The notes beneath the pieces were generated by a model. It saw only the letters and a list, made by a program, of their open reading frames with translations, made no database searches and was not told where the DNA came from. From Pachypanchax playfairii (lineage: Eukaryota > Chordata > Actinopteri > Cyprinodontiformes > Aplocheilidae): 64,000 nucleotides of DNA. Of the stretch, positions 52,946-64,000 are shown one piece after another. Position 1 is the stretch's first letter. Each line of letters begins with the position of its first letter. The translations under genes were made by a program, and so were the position numbers. The stretch is from assembly GCA_006937955.1 (NCBI GenBank), contig SSNP01000059.1:1790284-1854283 (forward strand). The letters are read 5' to 3'.

Positions 52946-54411
52946 CCCCTCTGACTGTAAAAGTATTTTAAATCAGTGGTTTTGATTTGATGATTTTTTT
53001 CTTTGTTTGGATAGATTGTTTTTTGTCCTACTTCTAAAAATGTCCAGTGCATCTTGTTTTTTTACCTTTCCAGCTTCAGCTACGTTCAACCAGAAGACAG
53101 AATTAGACTCATAAGCAAACACAACTTAAACACACATGCAGACCTCGAAGCAGGAACATAAATGACACGCCCAGATTACACATAAGTTGGTGCCATTTAT
53201 CTTAGATGAGATCCTAAAACAACAGCTGCACCTGCAATGACTCAAACACATTACTGTTAAGACCAACTTACATAATCACATTTGATCTCAGTGTAATATT
53301 TCTTTCTGCCATATGAATTCGTTCTCTGTGGCTTTGATTATTTGCAGGCGTATTCCTGTGGTCATTTTAATCTAGTTATTGTGGCGTTAAAATAACAAAC
53401 AAACAAATTAAAATCTTTCTATGTACAGTTATTGAGAGAAGATACTGTCTCTCCTGTTAGTTACAGAATTACAACATACATTCAGATCTAAATCCTTCAG
53501 ATGCTGCAAAGATACCAAATCAAAGCAGCAGTTCAGGTCTTTGGATGTCGTATAAATGATCCTTTCTGTTGTAAATAGCTCTTTGATTACTGCCAGTTTA
53601 AAGGAATATAATCTCAAAAATATCCCAGCGGTTCATCCAAGCAGTATTTTATAAAGTTTAACTTTTCATATAAGAAGAAAGTTGAAAATAACATCAGAGC
53701 AAAAAGATGAAAATAAACAAAAAGCTGTTTTTCTTTTAAAAAAGAGTAAATCAGTGATTTTTTTTTTTTTACAAAAGCATAAAAATAAAAAAAAAGAGAA
53801 GAACATCATGCTTTAAAAGTAAAGTTTATTATTCACACATAACGTCACCAGACTTTTAGAATATCTACTTCATCCTTCTGAGTGTGTCTGCCGTGTTCAC
53901 CCTGCTCACAACTGGGTCAGAGGTCATCTGATGTCAACATAAAGGCTCCCAAAAGACCAGTTCTGTCATCGTCTGAACATTTCTGCCTAAATAAATATAT
54001 ATGTTGAGTCGGTGACTTTAGAAGTGCATCTGCCTGTGGTGCAGACATACCCAAATGTAAAGCATAGAACAGCTGTGGTCATCATGCTACTGCAGGCCAC
54101 GCACAAATAAACCCAGACAGACAAGGAAATTATTTGTTTCATTAGCAGAAATAACATTTGCAAATCTACACATAACAGAACAAGGTGTTAAACATTAAAT
54201 TAACAAAGAATAGTGTCACATGACATTGAGCAAAGCATCTCATAAACAGCAAAATGCAGTAAGACGAAGTCGGCAGATTAAAAAGTGATATTTGTAGTTG
54301 TTCTGTACAGTTAAAGTAGTAATGGTTGTGCAGCGTGTTTTCCTAAAGCATCCTTATAACAGTGAAGCTGAAGGAACCTTATTAGCTTGATTTCCTTTTT
54401 TTACAACCCCA
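52946..54411. other. No gene recognised
   Basis: Intergenic, with A- and T-runs around 53735-53800. No coding sequence supported. Confidence 0.5.
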
Positions 54412-54413
54412 AT

Positions 54414-55290
54414 TCAAAAAAAAAAAAAAAAAGCTAAGATGCTGTGCAAAATGGAAATAAATCAGAATGATTTATAAATCTAATCAATCCATTTTCTATA
54501 CCAAACTGAATATTGATACTGAATCAGATATTTTATCATGTTATAGAAAATATGAGCTCATTTTGAATTTGATGGCATCAACACAGCTGAAAAAAGATGG
54601 AACAGGGTGACATAAGGCTCGAAAAGTATCCGCATAATTCAAAAACAACTGTAGGAAAGTCTGATAACTAATTAGGAGCAACAGCTGAGTAACATGTCGG
54701 AGTATAAAAGCAACATTTCAGAGAAGCAGAGTGTCTCAGATGGACAGAGGTTCACCAATCTGAGACAAACTGTCTAAAAATTGTGGAACAATTTCAGAAA
54801 AATGCTCCACAAAAAAAAACCTGCAAAGACTTAAAAGATCCACAATCTACCGTGAATATCATCATCAAAAAGATTCAGAAAATCAGGAGGAATCTCAGAG
54901 GGCAAGGGACAAGGTCAAAGGTCAGAAGGGGATTTTTGGGATTTGTGGGCTTTAAATTTACTGCATGAGCTCATGAATCCTTGTAGAACAGTTCACCATG
55001 CAAAGTAGAAGCTACATGTGAAAACCATCCAGAAACCTGGAGATTGTTAAACCACCACCTACATCCATCACAACAGCTTCACAGGAGAAGAGTCCAGGTG
55101 CTGAACCGACCTGCCTGCAGTCCAGATCTTTCATCTATAGAAAACATTTGGTGCATCATGAAACCAAAGGACTGTTGAGTAACTGGAATGAGACAACACT
55201 CCTCTCCAGTAACTGGTCTCCTCACTTCCCAGATGTTTACAGATGTTGTGATGTGGTGAAAACTCTGTTCCAATTCTTTTAAGGTGTGGT
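54414..55290. mobile_element. Mariner/Tc1-like repeat (CAACCCCAATTC end), truncated
   Basis: Left end CAACCCCAATTC after TA, a terminus abundant in teleosts. The interior is consistent with that family (TAAAAGCAACATTTCAG, GTGTCTCAGATGGACAG). The expected inverted right end is missing; a LINE begins at about 55290. Coding capacity is lost. Confidence 0.65.
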
Positions 55291-55329
55291 GCTGCAGATA
55301 TATGTCCATGGATTGGAGGCTGTTTCCAC

Positions 55330-55684
55330 GCTGTCCCTAAGGTGCTCCCTGCTTAATGCCCGGTCGATCAACAACAAAACCTTCATCCTGAAAGACTATT
55401 TTATTGATTGACATTTGGATATTTTCTGTTTAACCGAGTCCTGGACCGTCCCTGGTGAGTTGGCTCCCATTACTGAACTGCTTCCTGCGGATTGCTCATA
55501 TTTTAATGTCCCTAGTCCATCGAGCCGTGGCGGAGGGCTTTTAACTGTTTTTAAGTTTTCTATTCCCTGTAAGTTTTGCCTGGAATTGATGGATGTTACC
55601 AGTTTTGAACTATTGACTTTTGAGCTGGGCCTCGCCATGTATTCTCTGCGCATTAATTTACCGTCCTCCCAAGCCGAGTCCTGA
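55330..55684 (+). pseudogene. L2 LINE endonuclease relic
   Basis: NARSINNKTFILKDYF is followed by LDIFCLTESW and, later, SSRGGGLLTVFK, the N-terminal motifs of the apurinic endonuclease domain. A stop (TGA) lies between the first two motifs, and the catalytic C-terminal part is not intact. Confidence 0.7.
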
Positions 55685-56159
55685 TTTTATTCCCCAGTTT
55701 GCTGAATTTTTATCTGTTCTCTGCACTAAATATGACCAAATATAGGTCATATTTTATATAAGGATGCGCTTCAGATCTCCCTCCTTATGCTTAAGGAATT
55801 ATGGAAATTCTATCAGAAAGTAGTAAAGAAGGCCCGTCATGAGTTTTACTCTGACATTGTGAATAGGCATGCGGGTGACCAGCGTGTCCTATACCCTAGG
55901 CCCTTGATGCTCTTCTTTCCGAAAAAACCTCATCACCTACTCCTGATATGGACCTCTGTTCCCGATTTGCTGATTTTTTTATGGCTAAGGTTTTAACTAT
56001 TAGATCAAATATCTCACCTTTATCTGATAGGTGTCCCACTGCACCAACCACTCTTCATATCTTTGACCACTTTCAGCCTGTCTCTATGTCGTTTCACTCA
56101 GAGTTGGTTGCTGAGATGAAACCTGTAGCGATCCCATCCCCCCACGACTGTTAAAAGAA

Positions 56160-57258
56160 TCTTTCCAGTCTGTGAACCTGCCCATCTGTGCAATTATTAA
56201 TGGCAGCCTAAATATGGGGGTGGTCCCGCAACTGTTTAAACACGCAATGGTGCAGCCTGTCTTGAAAAAACAGAATCTAGACCCAAACGCTCTGGAAAGT
56301 TATGGCCCCATCTCAAAGCTTTCTTTTCTTTCGAAGCTGTTAGAAAAGGTTGTTTCTTCCCAGATTTTAGAGTTTGTATGTGTTTTTAAAGTTTTTGACC
56401 TCTTTCAGTCTGGTTTTCGTGCCTTTTACTCTACTGAATCTGCGGGTTTTTAATGATATCCTCCTGGCTACTGACTCAGGATCATGTGTCCTTTTATTTT
56501 TATTAGACCTCTCAGCGGCCTTCGACACAGTTGATCATACGATCCTCATTGATCCGTTAAAACGTGTTGTAGGCATCAGGGGTTCTGCACTTGCCTGGGT
56601 TGAATCTTACCTGCTGGACAGATGTTTTAGTGTTTATTTAGAAGATTGTGTCTCGCAGCCGACCAGATTGTTCTGTGGTGTCCCACAGGGTTCGATCCTG
56701 GGCCCACTTCTTTTTAACTTATATATTTTACCATCTGCACATCTGTATGCTGATGACTGTCAACTCGACTTTTCTTTGAAATATGGGGAATCTGTGCAAC
56801 CTATTCTAGACTGTCTCAGTGACATCAAGTCATGGTTGGCTGCAAATTTCCTCCTGGAGTGAATCAAAGACTGAGCTGGCTCTATTTACCCCAATGGTTC
56901 AGCTGCTAAAAAGCTGATTTTACCTCCTGACTTGTCTGCCTTGTTGAAACCATCAATTGTCAATCTTGGTGTGACAATGGATTCTAAACTATGCATGGAT
57001 AAACATATAAATTAGGTTGTGAAATCCTGTTTTTATCAACTTCGTCGTCTGCGTCAGCTAAAGCCTGTTCTGAATAAGCGAGACCTTGAAATGGTGGTTC
57101 ATGCTTTTGTCACCTCTCGATTGAACTATGCAAATTCTATACTTTACTGTGCTGCCTCAATGTCCTTAGTATGGCGTTTGAATTGTGTCAAAAGTACTGA
57201 GAGCAGTTTATTACACTCTGCACAGATATTATCTACTCGCACGAGCAGATTCTGTCCT
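56160..57258 (+). pseudogene. L2 LINE reverse transcriptase relic
   Basis: Pieces: AMVQPVLKKQNLDP and YGPISKLSFLSKLLEKVV (56230-56360), LLDLSAAFDTVDH (catalytic motif A, about 56500), GVPQGSILGPLLF, and LYADDCQL (catalytic YADD). About 15-20 residues are deleted just before YADD. A later frame (57019 onward) reads the thumb region (FYQLRRLRQLKPVL). Dead copy. Confidence 0.8.
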
Positions 57259-58540
57259 CGCGCGCAGAGTTTTTCTTCACTCGAGGAGTTTCTTCCCTTG
57301 CTCGAGCGTAAATTCAACTCTCAAACAGATTCAACCATTCGCGCGCGCATGAACAGAAATTCTGCTCATGCGGGTATATGACTTTTGACAGTTTGGAGGT
57401 GGAGCCCAGCTGCAGCACTGACCCTCACATGATTGGTCCCTTTGTAATCAGTCACGCCCACATGATGAGCGAACCGGAACCAGAATTCACTCATTGTTCA
57501 AACAGATTCTGATCCGTGTAGTTTTTGTGGAATCTATTCAAGACATATAGTACTAAATGTTACTTTTAATGAGAGATTATAACAATGAAATTGTTTTATT
57601 TACAATTGTTTGGTTTTGTGTATGTGTGTGATCTCAGGGATTGATGGTGGTCATGTGATCACTGATTTATTTTCAGCTCAGGCACCTGCTCGTTTGTCGG
57701 CATTAGAGTGAGGTGTTTACAGTCTCTCTGATCACTGTGATTATTTCCTGTTCGATTCTATATTATTTCGGACATGTGAGTTATTAAATATTTATTTAAT
57801 AAAGTAAGTGGGAAAAATCTTATTTAGTTTACATATTTCTCTAAACTCATAATAAATAATGGTAATTTAAAATACTGAAACAATAAAGTGTTCAATTAAA
57901 ACAACAAAGTAATGTTTCCTATATTTTATTTTATAATGCAAACAATGGTATTGTAAGTAATTAAGTTTTTTGTTCTGTGGTCGCTATCGCTCTGGAGGCA
58001 GCCGCTTCGGTCACAGTAACTTGTCGAAGGGGGTGTGCGTTTGCTTGAAGTCTCCTCGTGTGTTTTGCACTGCTGAAATGTTTGTCAATCGACGACTTGC
58101 GCTTGTGTTCAATAACAACATCGCACTTTGAACAAAAAAGTTTACCCCCGCTCTCGTGAAGCAGCATTGGGAACTGTTTAGCGCGATCTCTTGCCGATAT
58201 TTTTGTGGGCAAATGTGATTTATTAATGTCACCCATGTCGCTCGTGTCTCCATTCTTCCGGCACAGGATAAAGACAGGAAGTGACATAGGGGTTTTCTTC
58301 TTCTGTTCTGAAAAGCTAAGCCAAGCCTCCGCTAACGTTCTCCTGCCTCCGCAGAAAGTACTTGTGTTGAAACTAACAGAAACATTAGGGAAAAGGCACA
58401 AACGACTATTTTTTCCAAGAAAGTTGCGGTGTTTGAAGGAAGTTGCATGAGTGCGCTGATTTCACTGAGTTTCATTCAAGTTGCATTAATAGTTGCGATC
58501 GCAACATCGCGAAATCCTGGAGGGACTGGTTTCTACTGTT
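57259..58540. mobile_element. Insertion within the LINE, hAT-like
   Basis: This interval separates the LINE RT from its 3' tail. It carries the CGGBP1-like zinc-finger reading frame on the - strand. Its left part has CGCGCGC-rich clusters (57259-57360). Terminal repeats could not be identified with confidence. Confidence 0.4.
57961..58236 (-). CDS. CGGBP1-like BED-type zinc finger, hAT-derived (91 codons)
   Basis: The start chosen is ATG 58234-58236 (MGDINKSHLP) because upstream codons look non-coding. The domain HESGGKLFCSKCDVVIEH...SIDKHFSSAKHTRR has the C-x2-C...H-x5-H arrangement and strong resemblance to vertebrate CGGBP1, itself derived from a hAT transposase N-terminus. The rest of a hAT transposase is not found, so this may be the first exon or a remnant. 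It would bind DNA in the nucleus. The open frame with no internal stop is mild evidence that it is young. Confidence 0.55.
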   Translation of the reverse strand: MGDINKSHLPTKISARDRAKQFPMLLHESGGKLFCSKCDVVIEHKRKSSIDKHFSSAKHTRRLQANAHPLRQVTVTEAAASRAIATTEQKT

Positions 58541-58670
58541 TTTCTTGTTTTATTTCTTAATTATTTTTAACGATTATCTATTTTTACTCAATATACAGCA
58601 ATATACAGCACTTTGGACGGTGTATTCCCTATAAAATGTGCTCTACAAATAAATTGGTGTATATATTAAA
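58541..58670 (+). mobile_element. L2-like LINE 3' tail
   Basis: TACAGCACTTTGGACGG and ATGTGCTCTACAAATAAA match the usual 3' end of fish L2 elements, continuing the element at 55291-57258. Confidence 0.65.
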
Positions 58671-59069
58671 AAGTTGGTTTCAGATTGGACCTTTGCTCAT
58701 CTGTCAGACAGGAAATGATCTACAACTGGTAAGAATTTATAACTTTAGTACAAAAAACACTCATCAAAATGTCTGAAACATTTCTTTCATATGACAGTAT
58801 GAAATGCTTTAAACCAGAAACTGCTAATCTTTTATAAGAGGCCTGTTTCCATAAAAAATAAGTAAGTGTGCGCTCCAAAAATAACTATAGCTATAGACCC
58901 ATGTTCCTTCCACAATAAACAGACTCCCCCCAAACACAAACCTCTACCTGAAAACCTTTTTTGTCTTATTTGCTCATAAACTTTAGGGCCTTGTCAACAT
59001 TCAGTTTGTTTTATTTTGTTTTTACTGTTGAGCCCCAAAATGAAACTTCTTTCATTGGAGCACATTATG
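58671..59069. other. No gene recognised
   Basis: Anonymous sequence. Confidence 0.5.
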
Positions 59070-59366
59070 CTTCTGACAGTCGGTGCTTTCATTGCATCCC
59101 TAAGGAGACTCGCTGCAGGGAATCTGAAAAATGGTCACATACATTTGACCTGACTCCCTCAAAATGGACCAGAGACGCGACAAGCTTGTTGCTTATGTCT
59201 CTCTTGAGAGCTTGGAGGTTTCTCTGGTTTTCCCAGGCTGGGATAAAATTTGTTTTCACTGTTTACTTCTTTTGGTATTGATATTTAAGTCCACAGGCAT
59301 TTAAACTAGTTTGTTGTAACTCTTCTCTGTTTCTACACTTTGGTAGAAAGATTCCAGTTTAAAGTA
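59070..59366. repeat. Unclassified dispersed repeat R, copy 2
   Basis: About 97% identical to 26953-27254. The match resumes with CAGTA after the mariner insertion, at 60317. Confidence 0.75.
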
Positions 59367-60314
59367 CAGAGTGGGCCATTTATATGGATACACCTGGTTG
59401 GTGATATTAACGTCCTGTTTGTAGCACATTAGTATATGTGAGGGGGCAAACTTTTCAAGATGGGTGGTGACCATGGTGGCCATTTTGAAGTCGGCCATCT
59501 TGGATCCAACTTTTGTTTTGTCAATAGGAAGAGGGTCATGTGACACATCAAACTTATTGGTAATTTCACAAGAAAAACAATGGTGTGCTTGATGTTAATG
59601 TAACTTTATTCTTTCATGAGTTATTTACAAGTTTCTGACCATTTATAAAATGTGTTCAATGTGCTGCCCATTGTGTTGGAGATGCTGCACTAGCTGGAAG
59701 GGATGTTCGACTAATGCCACTCTCCAGTGACATGCGGCAAGTACTACGCTGTGGGCTCTTGCTGAATGAAGCTAGGACAGCCACTGATGTTTCTTCATTA
59801 GTGACAGTTTTCATGCGTCCACATTTTACCAAATCCAACACTGAACCAGTTTCACGAAACTTAGCAAGCAGTTTGCTAACTGTAGCATGGGAGATGGGTG
59901 GTCTCGTAGGGTGTCTTGCATTGAAATCTGCTGCAATGACCCGGTTACTGCGTTCACCAGATATCAACCCAATTTAAATTCGCTCCTTACGTGTTAACCT
60001 CTTCGACATGTCAATGGCTGTGAATAAAGATAAACTTGTAAATAATTCCTGAAAGAATAAAGTGAGATTAAAACCAAGCACACCATTGTTTTTCTTGTGA
60101 AATTACCAATAAGTTTGATGTGTCACATGACCCTCTTCCTATTGACAAAACAAAAGTCGGACCCAAGCTGGCCGACTTCAAAATGGCCACCATGGTCACC
60201 ACCCATCTTGAAAAGTTTGCCCCCTCACATATACTAATGTGCCACAAACAGGACGTTAATATCACCAACCATTCCCGTTTTATTAAGGTGTATCCATATA
60301 AATGGCCCACCCTG
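59367..60314 (-). mobile_element. Mariner-like element with about 270-bp inverted repeats
   Basis: Ends CAGAGTGGGCCATTTATATG (left) and CAGGGTGGGCCATTTATATG (right, reverse complement). Long inverted repeats cover 59367-59634 and 60032-60314. TA is duplicated (59365-59366, 60315-60316). The uninserted version is preserved at 27246-27254 (AAAGTACAGTA). Only an N-terminal transposase remnant lies inside. Confidence 0.88.
59656..60009 (-). pseudogene. Mariner-like transposase N-terminal remnant
   Basis: ATG at 60007-60009 (MSKRLTRKERI) is followed at once by a stop, then ISGERSNRVIAADFN, ISHATVSKLLAKFRETGSV (helix-turn-helix) and TSVAVLASFSKSPQRSTCRMSLESGISRTS (written here as family-typical pieces: KSPQRSTCRM, SGISRTSL). 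The DDE/D domain is absent. It is a DNA-binding remnant. Confidence 0.65.
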
Positions 60315-60640
60315 TATACAGTATGACATGTGCATATTATTAAAAGTTGGACTCCACAAGACATGCACAAGAAATGCACGTTTGTGGGTCGGGCTGGTGG
60401 GCGGGCCCTCGGATGCTTAACGGGTTAAATGCATGTATGTAAACAACAGACCAAGTTTCCCTGCTTGAACGTAACTGATTCACATGAATGAGTTGTTAAC
60501 AGGTTTCTGCAGGACCTGCTGAAATGCTGATGATTTGAATCAGGTGTGTTGAAGAGGGTCATATCGAAGACATGCAGGACAGTGACCCTAGAGGACTGGA
60601 TCTGGACACATGATGTTAATTAAGTCCCTTTTCTTGTTTC
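60315..60640. other. No gene recognised
   Basis: Anonymous sequence. Confidence 0.5.
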
Positions 60641-60790
60641 TTAGAGTTTGTCAGTCATTTTCTGTATCTGCTTGTTCCTGTTCAGCATCACGGCGAGCGA
60701 GTGTCTGTCTTCTGCAGTCATTAGGCGAGAGGCGGGGTCACACCTTGGACAGGTCACCAGTCCATCACCAGACCAGTTTTCAGTTTTATT
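60641..60790 (+). repeat. Teleost dispersed repeat (AGGCGGGGTCACACC unit)
   Basis: GCGAGAGGCGGGGTCACACC and TGGACAGGTCACCAGTCC belong to a unit very common in fish genomes. Confidence 0.6.
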
Positions 60791-60969
60791 TGTGTGAAAT
60801 ATTGTGGAACTCTCAACATTGCAAAACAAACTCAAAGTTCACTGTTACAGATATCGTCTGTCTCAAAACAGCTTCTTCTACTCAAGTTTAATCATTTATA
60901 TTTCATAAACTTCAAAAGTGATTTAAAAGTTTCAAAAGGTTCAGAGAGGGCAGCCTGTCCTGCAGCAGG

Positions 60970-61003
60970 TGGGACGGGGACGGGGGGACGGGGGGGGGGG
61001 GGA
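60970..61003 (+). repeat. G-rich run
   Basis: GGGACGGGGACGGGGGGACG followed by a long G homopolymer. It has four or more G-tracts and could fold as a G-quadruplex. Confidence 0.7.
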
Positions 61004-61144
61004 CTCCTAAAGAGCTTAACTTTCTCTGTTTGTCTGAACTGCATGACAGACACATAACTGTTCCTCAACTGGCAACTCAATAACACGCTCTGCTGCAACG
61101 ACCGTTCAGATACAGCTTCAGATTTCAGGTTACATAGCAAAGCT

Positions 61145-61625
61145 TCAAGAAAGAGCTCTTATACTCCCAAAGGAAGAAAATCGGGACAGGTAGAGTGGGT
61201 CAGGCAACACCAGAGCGGGGATGACTTCTGCGGATTCCTCTGGATAGATGAGACAACCCTTCAGGTTTAATAGTTTGATGTTAGTCGTCATCAGACGAAA
61301 TGAAAGCTCTACTTTCAGTGAAGCATGGCGGAGGATTAGTGATGAGGGCGTGTTTGTTGCAGACGGAGTGGTTGACTTTGCACCATTGTGGATATCATTC
61401 CATCTTTTAACCGTCACGCTTTAACTTTAACTGCATTTGAAAACAGTTCAGTGTTGTCAAGCAGCGAGACAATGACCCCCGAGCACAAGTCCAGGCTGTG
61501 CAAACACAATATAAGACAGAGAGATAATGACACACTATCGGTCATGTTGTGTCCACTGCAGTCACTTGACCTCCGTCTCTATCAGCGTCTCTCTGATCAG
61601 CATTTAAATCATGCAGATAAAAGTA
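61145..61625 (+). pseudogene. Ancient Tc1-like transposase relic
   Basis: Scattered + strand pieces: WIDETT (first catalytic Asp region), LSVKHGGGLVM (glycine box), DNDPRAQVQAVQ (second Asp region, changed from DNDPKHKSKL), and LQSLDL (from SPDLN). Many stops and frameshifts. Confidence 0.55.
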
Positions 61626-62499
61626 AAACAAAAACCTTCAAATAAAGTTAATGACTTCAATGTTTAAATAAAATGGATTGTTGTTTTTGAATCAAATATT
61701 TAGAAACTTTGATGTGGTTTTCTCAAGATCACAAGTTAACTATTGTGTACCTCCAGATAACGTGCCAGTTTTATTATTATCTTCAGATATTTATCTCAAG
61801 ATAACCTTCTCAGTGTAACAATCTGTCACCTGATTTAGGATCAACTACAGATTTGGTTGATTTATTTTAAAACATTTCTAGGTATTATAATAAAATGAAT
61901 CAAAACTAAATGAATATATTACATTATCTTGAGAAAACAAGCTTGTTATCTCCAGATGATGGTGATTAAATAGTAGGTTACTTCTTTTATTGTAGCACGT
62001 TTGTTAAAGTCATAATATAAACATCAAATATGAAAAACATAATCTCAGATTTAAGAAAAACAAAAAGAGACATAATTATAAAACAATAATTATTTATTGA
62101 CTTGTATCATTTTTCTTTCACAAACATTTAGTTGCACATTTAGTCAACAATGAGCCTAAAACCTTCTACATTTCTTATTTTACACACACATAGAATCTGA
62201 GTTTTATCTTTGTTTAAATTCCTGTTTTCAAACTAACAGTTCAAACTCATGTAAAACAAATTTACTGCTTGATTAAAATAGAAAAAGTTCATGTTTGGAA
62301 CATTAAATTTAAAGCAAAGTAAAACGGGGACTCGGACCCGACCCGAACCGAACATGGAACCGAACTCGGTTCTCTGGTTCCAGCTTCATGAGTCACAGCA
62401 GATAGAAAAAGGAAACTTGACTCTAACTGATGCTGAAGAAGATGAAAAGCATCAATGATAAACTCTGTTAAGTTTAACATTTCATGAGAGACAGATAGT
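61626..62499. other. ttc33 3' UTR and flank
   Basis: AT-rich. On the - strand this follows the ttc33 stop codon, with several AATAAA-type signals, for example near 62090. Confidence 0.45.
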
Positions 62500-62874
62500 T
62501 CAGAGTCCCCGTGCTTTGACAAACTGTTCCTCCGACAGTGTTCCTGGGTCATGTGACCCCTCTCCCCTGGTCACTACATTCTGCAGATTACCATCACAAT
62601 CTATGACCACTGTGGTCTTCTTCAGCTCCTCGTACTCTGTCTGTCGCTTGGCAACAGCCACACAAGCTGCCAGCACCTCATCTGACTCGAAGTCGAAGTC
62701 CTCCTCGAGCTCGGGGGACCTGAGGATCTCCTTTTGGGTCTCTTCCTCTTGTCTCATCTTCTCCTTGGTTGCTAGCTGCTGCTTCTGTAATGTTTGTGCC
62801 CACTTCAGATCTTCCTGCCACAGAGTGCTTTCAGACGGACACAGGTGGATCGCGATCTGGAAGGATCTCACAGC
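62500..62874 (-). CDS. ttc33: Tetratricopeptide repeat protein 33, last coding exon
   Basis: Encodes the C-terminal 124 residues, from a CCCTGCAG splice acceptor at 62875-62882 to TGA at 62500-62502. It begins AVRSFQIAIHLCPSESTLWQ (quoted to 20), the last TPR helices, then a Lys/Glu/Gln-rich coiled stretch, an acidic EEDFDFESDEVLAAC motif that matches human TTC33 (DYDFESDEIVAAC), and a variable C-terminus. Earlier exons lie beyond 64000. TPR domains bind other proteins; the specific role of TTC33 is little known. It faces ptger4 tail to tail. Confidence 0.9.
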   Translation of the reverse strand, partial: AVRSFQIAIHLCPSESTLWQEDLKWAQTLQKQQLATKEKMRQEEETQKEILRSPELEEDFDFESDEVLAACVAVAKRQTEYEELKKTTVVIDCDGNLQNVVTRGEGSHDPGTLSEEQFVKARGL

Positions 62875-62882
62875 CTGCAGGG

Positions 62883-63589
62883 ACACACAAAATAACAATC
62901 AATACTATAATCATCAATCATCATAAATACTATTTGCAGTTTTTTTACTCATGTGACCAGATGCTATAAATCAGAAGTATAAATAAGGTGAAACCTGATG
63001 ATCTTACAGCATTGAGAGATGATGAATGAGTATGTCTCAGAAGCAGCATATGATCATAAGTTCTATGAAGTGAAGGATTCTGGGATCTCGGCCTATTAGG
63101 GCAAAAAATGTTCCATTATAATGTAAATAAACTAGAAAGCACTCGGAGAGAAGCTTCCACCAAGAAGCAGATGGTGTTTGGACTGATTTTTCTGTCGTCA
63201 TTTGTCCAACATGCCCAACCAACTCTGGGATTTAATCTGGAGTTATCCTGTTAACAGACAGACAAGGCAGGTAAATAAACTAACACCTTCTTGGTTGAAG
63301 TAATTACAGGAAGGTAAAAACCAGCTTCACATTTACATCCAGAGACACTGAACAGGCAACTCGAACATGCTGTTGCACACAAAGCTTTGAGACTCGACCC
63401 AACAAGTCAACTCTAAATATAGATATTTGTTCTTTCATTCCAAAGTGCTTCATTCTAACAAGAGGTGTGTCCTTATTGGTTAAGAAACTTTCAACACTTC
63501 TCATTGTAGTTCTGGATGCTGCTGAACGGGTCTCCTGCTGGAAGATATGCATGAATGGCATCAGCCTGAAGGCTGCTTGTTTTTGGGGT

Positions 63590-63620
<31 letters not shown>

Positions 63621-64000
63621 TGATTCAATAATGTCATTGTGCTCTACAGGTTTTACATGCTCACAAGTCCAAACATGTTCTGTGGTAGTTCCAGTAATCA
63701 TCTCAGGCTCAAAAAGAAAAACACAGTAACAGAATTCATTTAAATGTTTTAATGTTGCAACTGATTTACAGATAACTTATTAAAATAAGCCTTTTTATTC
63801 TCAGTTTTAATATCCATCTTGCAAAAAGGGAAGTTTTTTATTTGTGGCCAACAGATAATAACTGTCTTAGATTGGCAGATGTGGGCGGGATCTATCAGGC
63901 TGCTCAGCTTTACGTCGTCTAATCCCGGTCCTACTGCTTCAGTCTAATTAATATACATTCAATAGTAACAGTGATTAAAAAAAACTTTATATAACTATCA
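62883..64000 (-). other. ttc33 intron (partial)
   Basis: No earlier ttc33 exon is visible. It contains a long G homopolymer on the + strand (63586-63620). Otherwise anonymous AT-rich sequence. Confidence 0.5.

Larger units (their letters stand above)
55291..57258 (+). mobile_element. L2-like LINE, decayed
   Basis: Endonuclease and reverse transcriptase relics follow in order on the + strand, with frameshifts. The element appears to resume at 58541-58670 as the LINE 3' tail, after an insertion containing a hAT-like gene. Confidence 0.75.

Noticed and set aside
63586..63620. Long G homopolymer as a functional element
   Set aside because: Probably a simple repeat, and its length is unreliable in assembly; no supporting context.

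Overview
This is vertebrate nuclear DNA, almost certainly from a percomorph teleost. Two host genes are recognisable. ptger4 (prostaglandin E2 receptor EP4) is on the + strand at about 46.7-49.0 kb. The last coding exon of ttc33 is on the - strand at 62.5-62.9 kb. They point tail to tail, the arrangement I recall for human PTGER4/TTC33. The mobile-element mix (BEL/Pao, Gypsy, L2- and Rex1-like LINEs, Tc1/mariner, PIF/Harbinger, hAT, TTAA-target elements, tRNA-derived SINEs) is typical of fish. The species cannot be named from the sequence alone.

Layout. 1-0.6 kb: right half of a hAT-type element. 2.0-11.3 kb: a decayed BEL/Pao retrotransposon on the - strand. A Harbinger element (itself split by a solo LTR) sits in its gag, and a second Harbinger element sits in its 5' LTR. 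12.2-13.7 kb: hAT transposase relic and two MITEs. 13.8-15.7 kb: 5' LTR and gag of a young Gypsy element, cut by a one-base gap and followed by a 242-bp repeat of its left flank. 16-24 kb: sparse, with SINEs, a TG-rich repeat and a hAT with an exact 8-bp target duplication. 24-27 kb: two Tc1 families, one split by a THAP-bearing element. 30-35 kb: an intact DD36E Tc1-like transposon, an intact DD34E Tc1 transposon and a nearly identical damaged copy, flanked by identical SINEs. 37-45 kb: TTAA-target elements, one carrying a P2X7-tail-like cysteine domain, and two minisatellites. 46.5-49 kb: ptger4. 50-61 kb: LINE, hAT and mariner debris. 62.5 kb: ttc33.

Only ptger4 and ttc33 look like host protein-coding genes. 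A possible orphan exon near 27.6 kb is offered with low confidence. The two open transposase genes (30.28 and 32.09 kb) are the best candidates for selfish genes that may still work. Several junctions at N positions (15672, 24735, 33328, 51283-51630) look like assembly artefacts at young or heterozygous insertions and should not be read as real adjacency.
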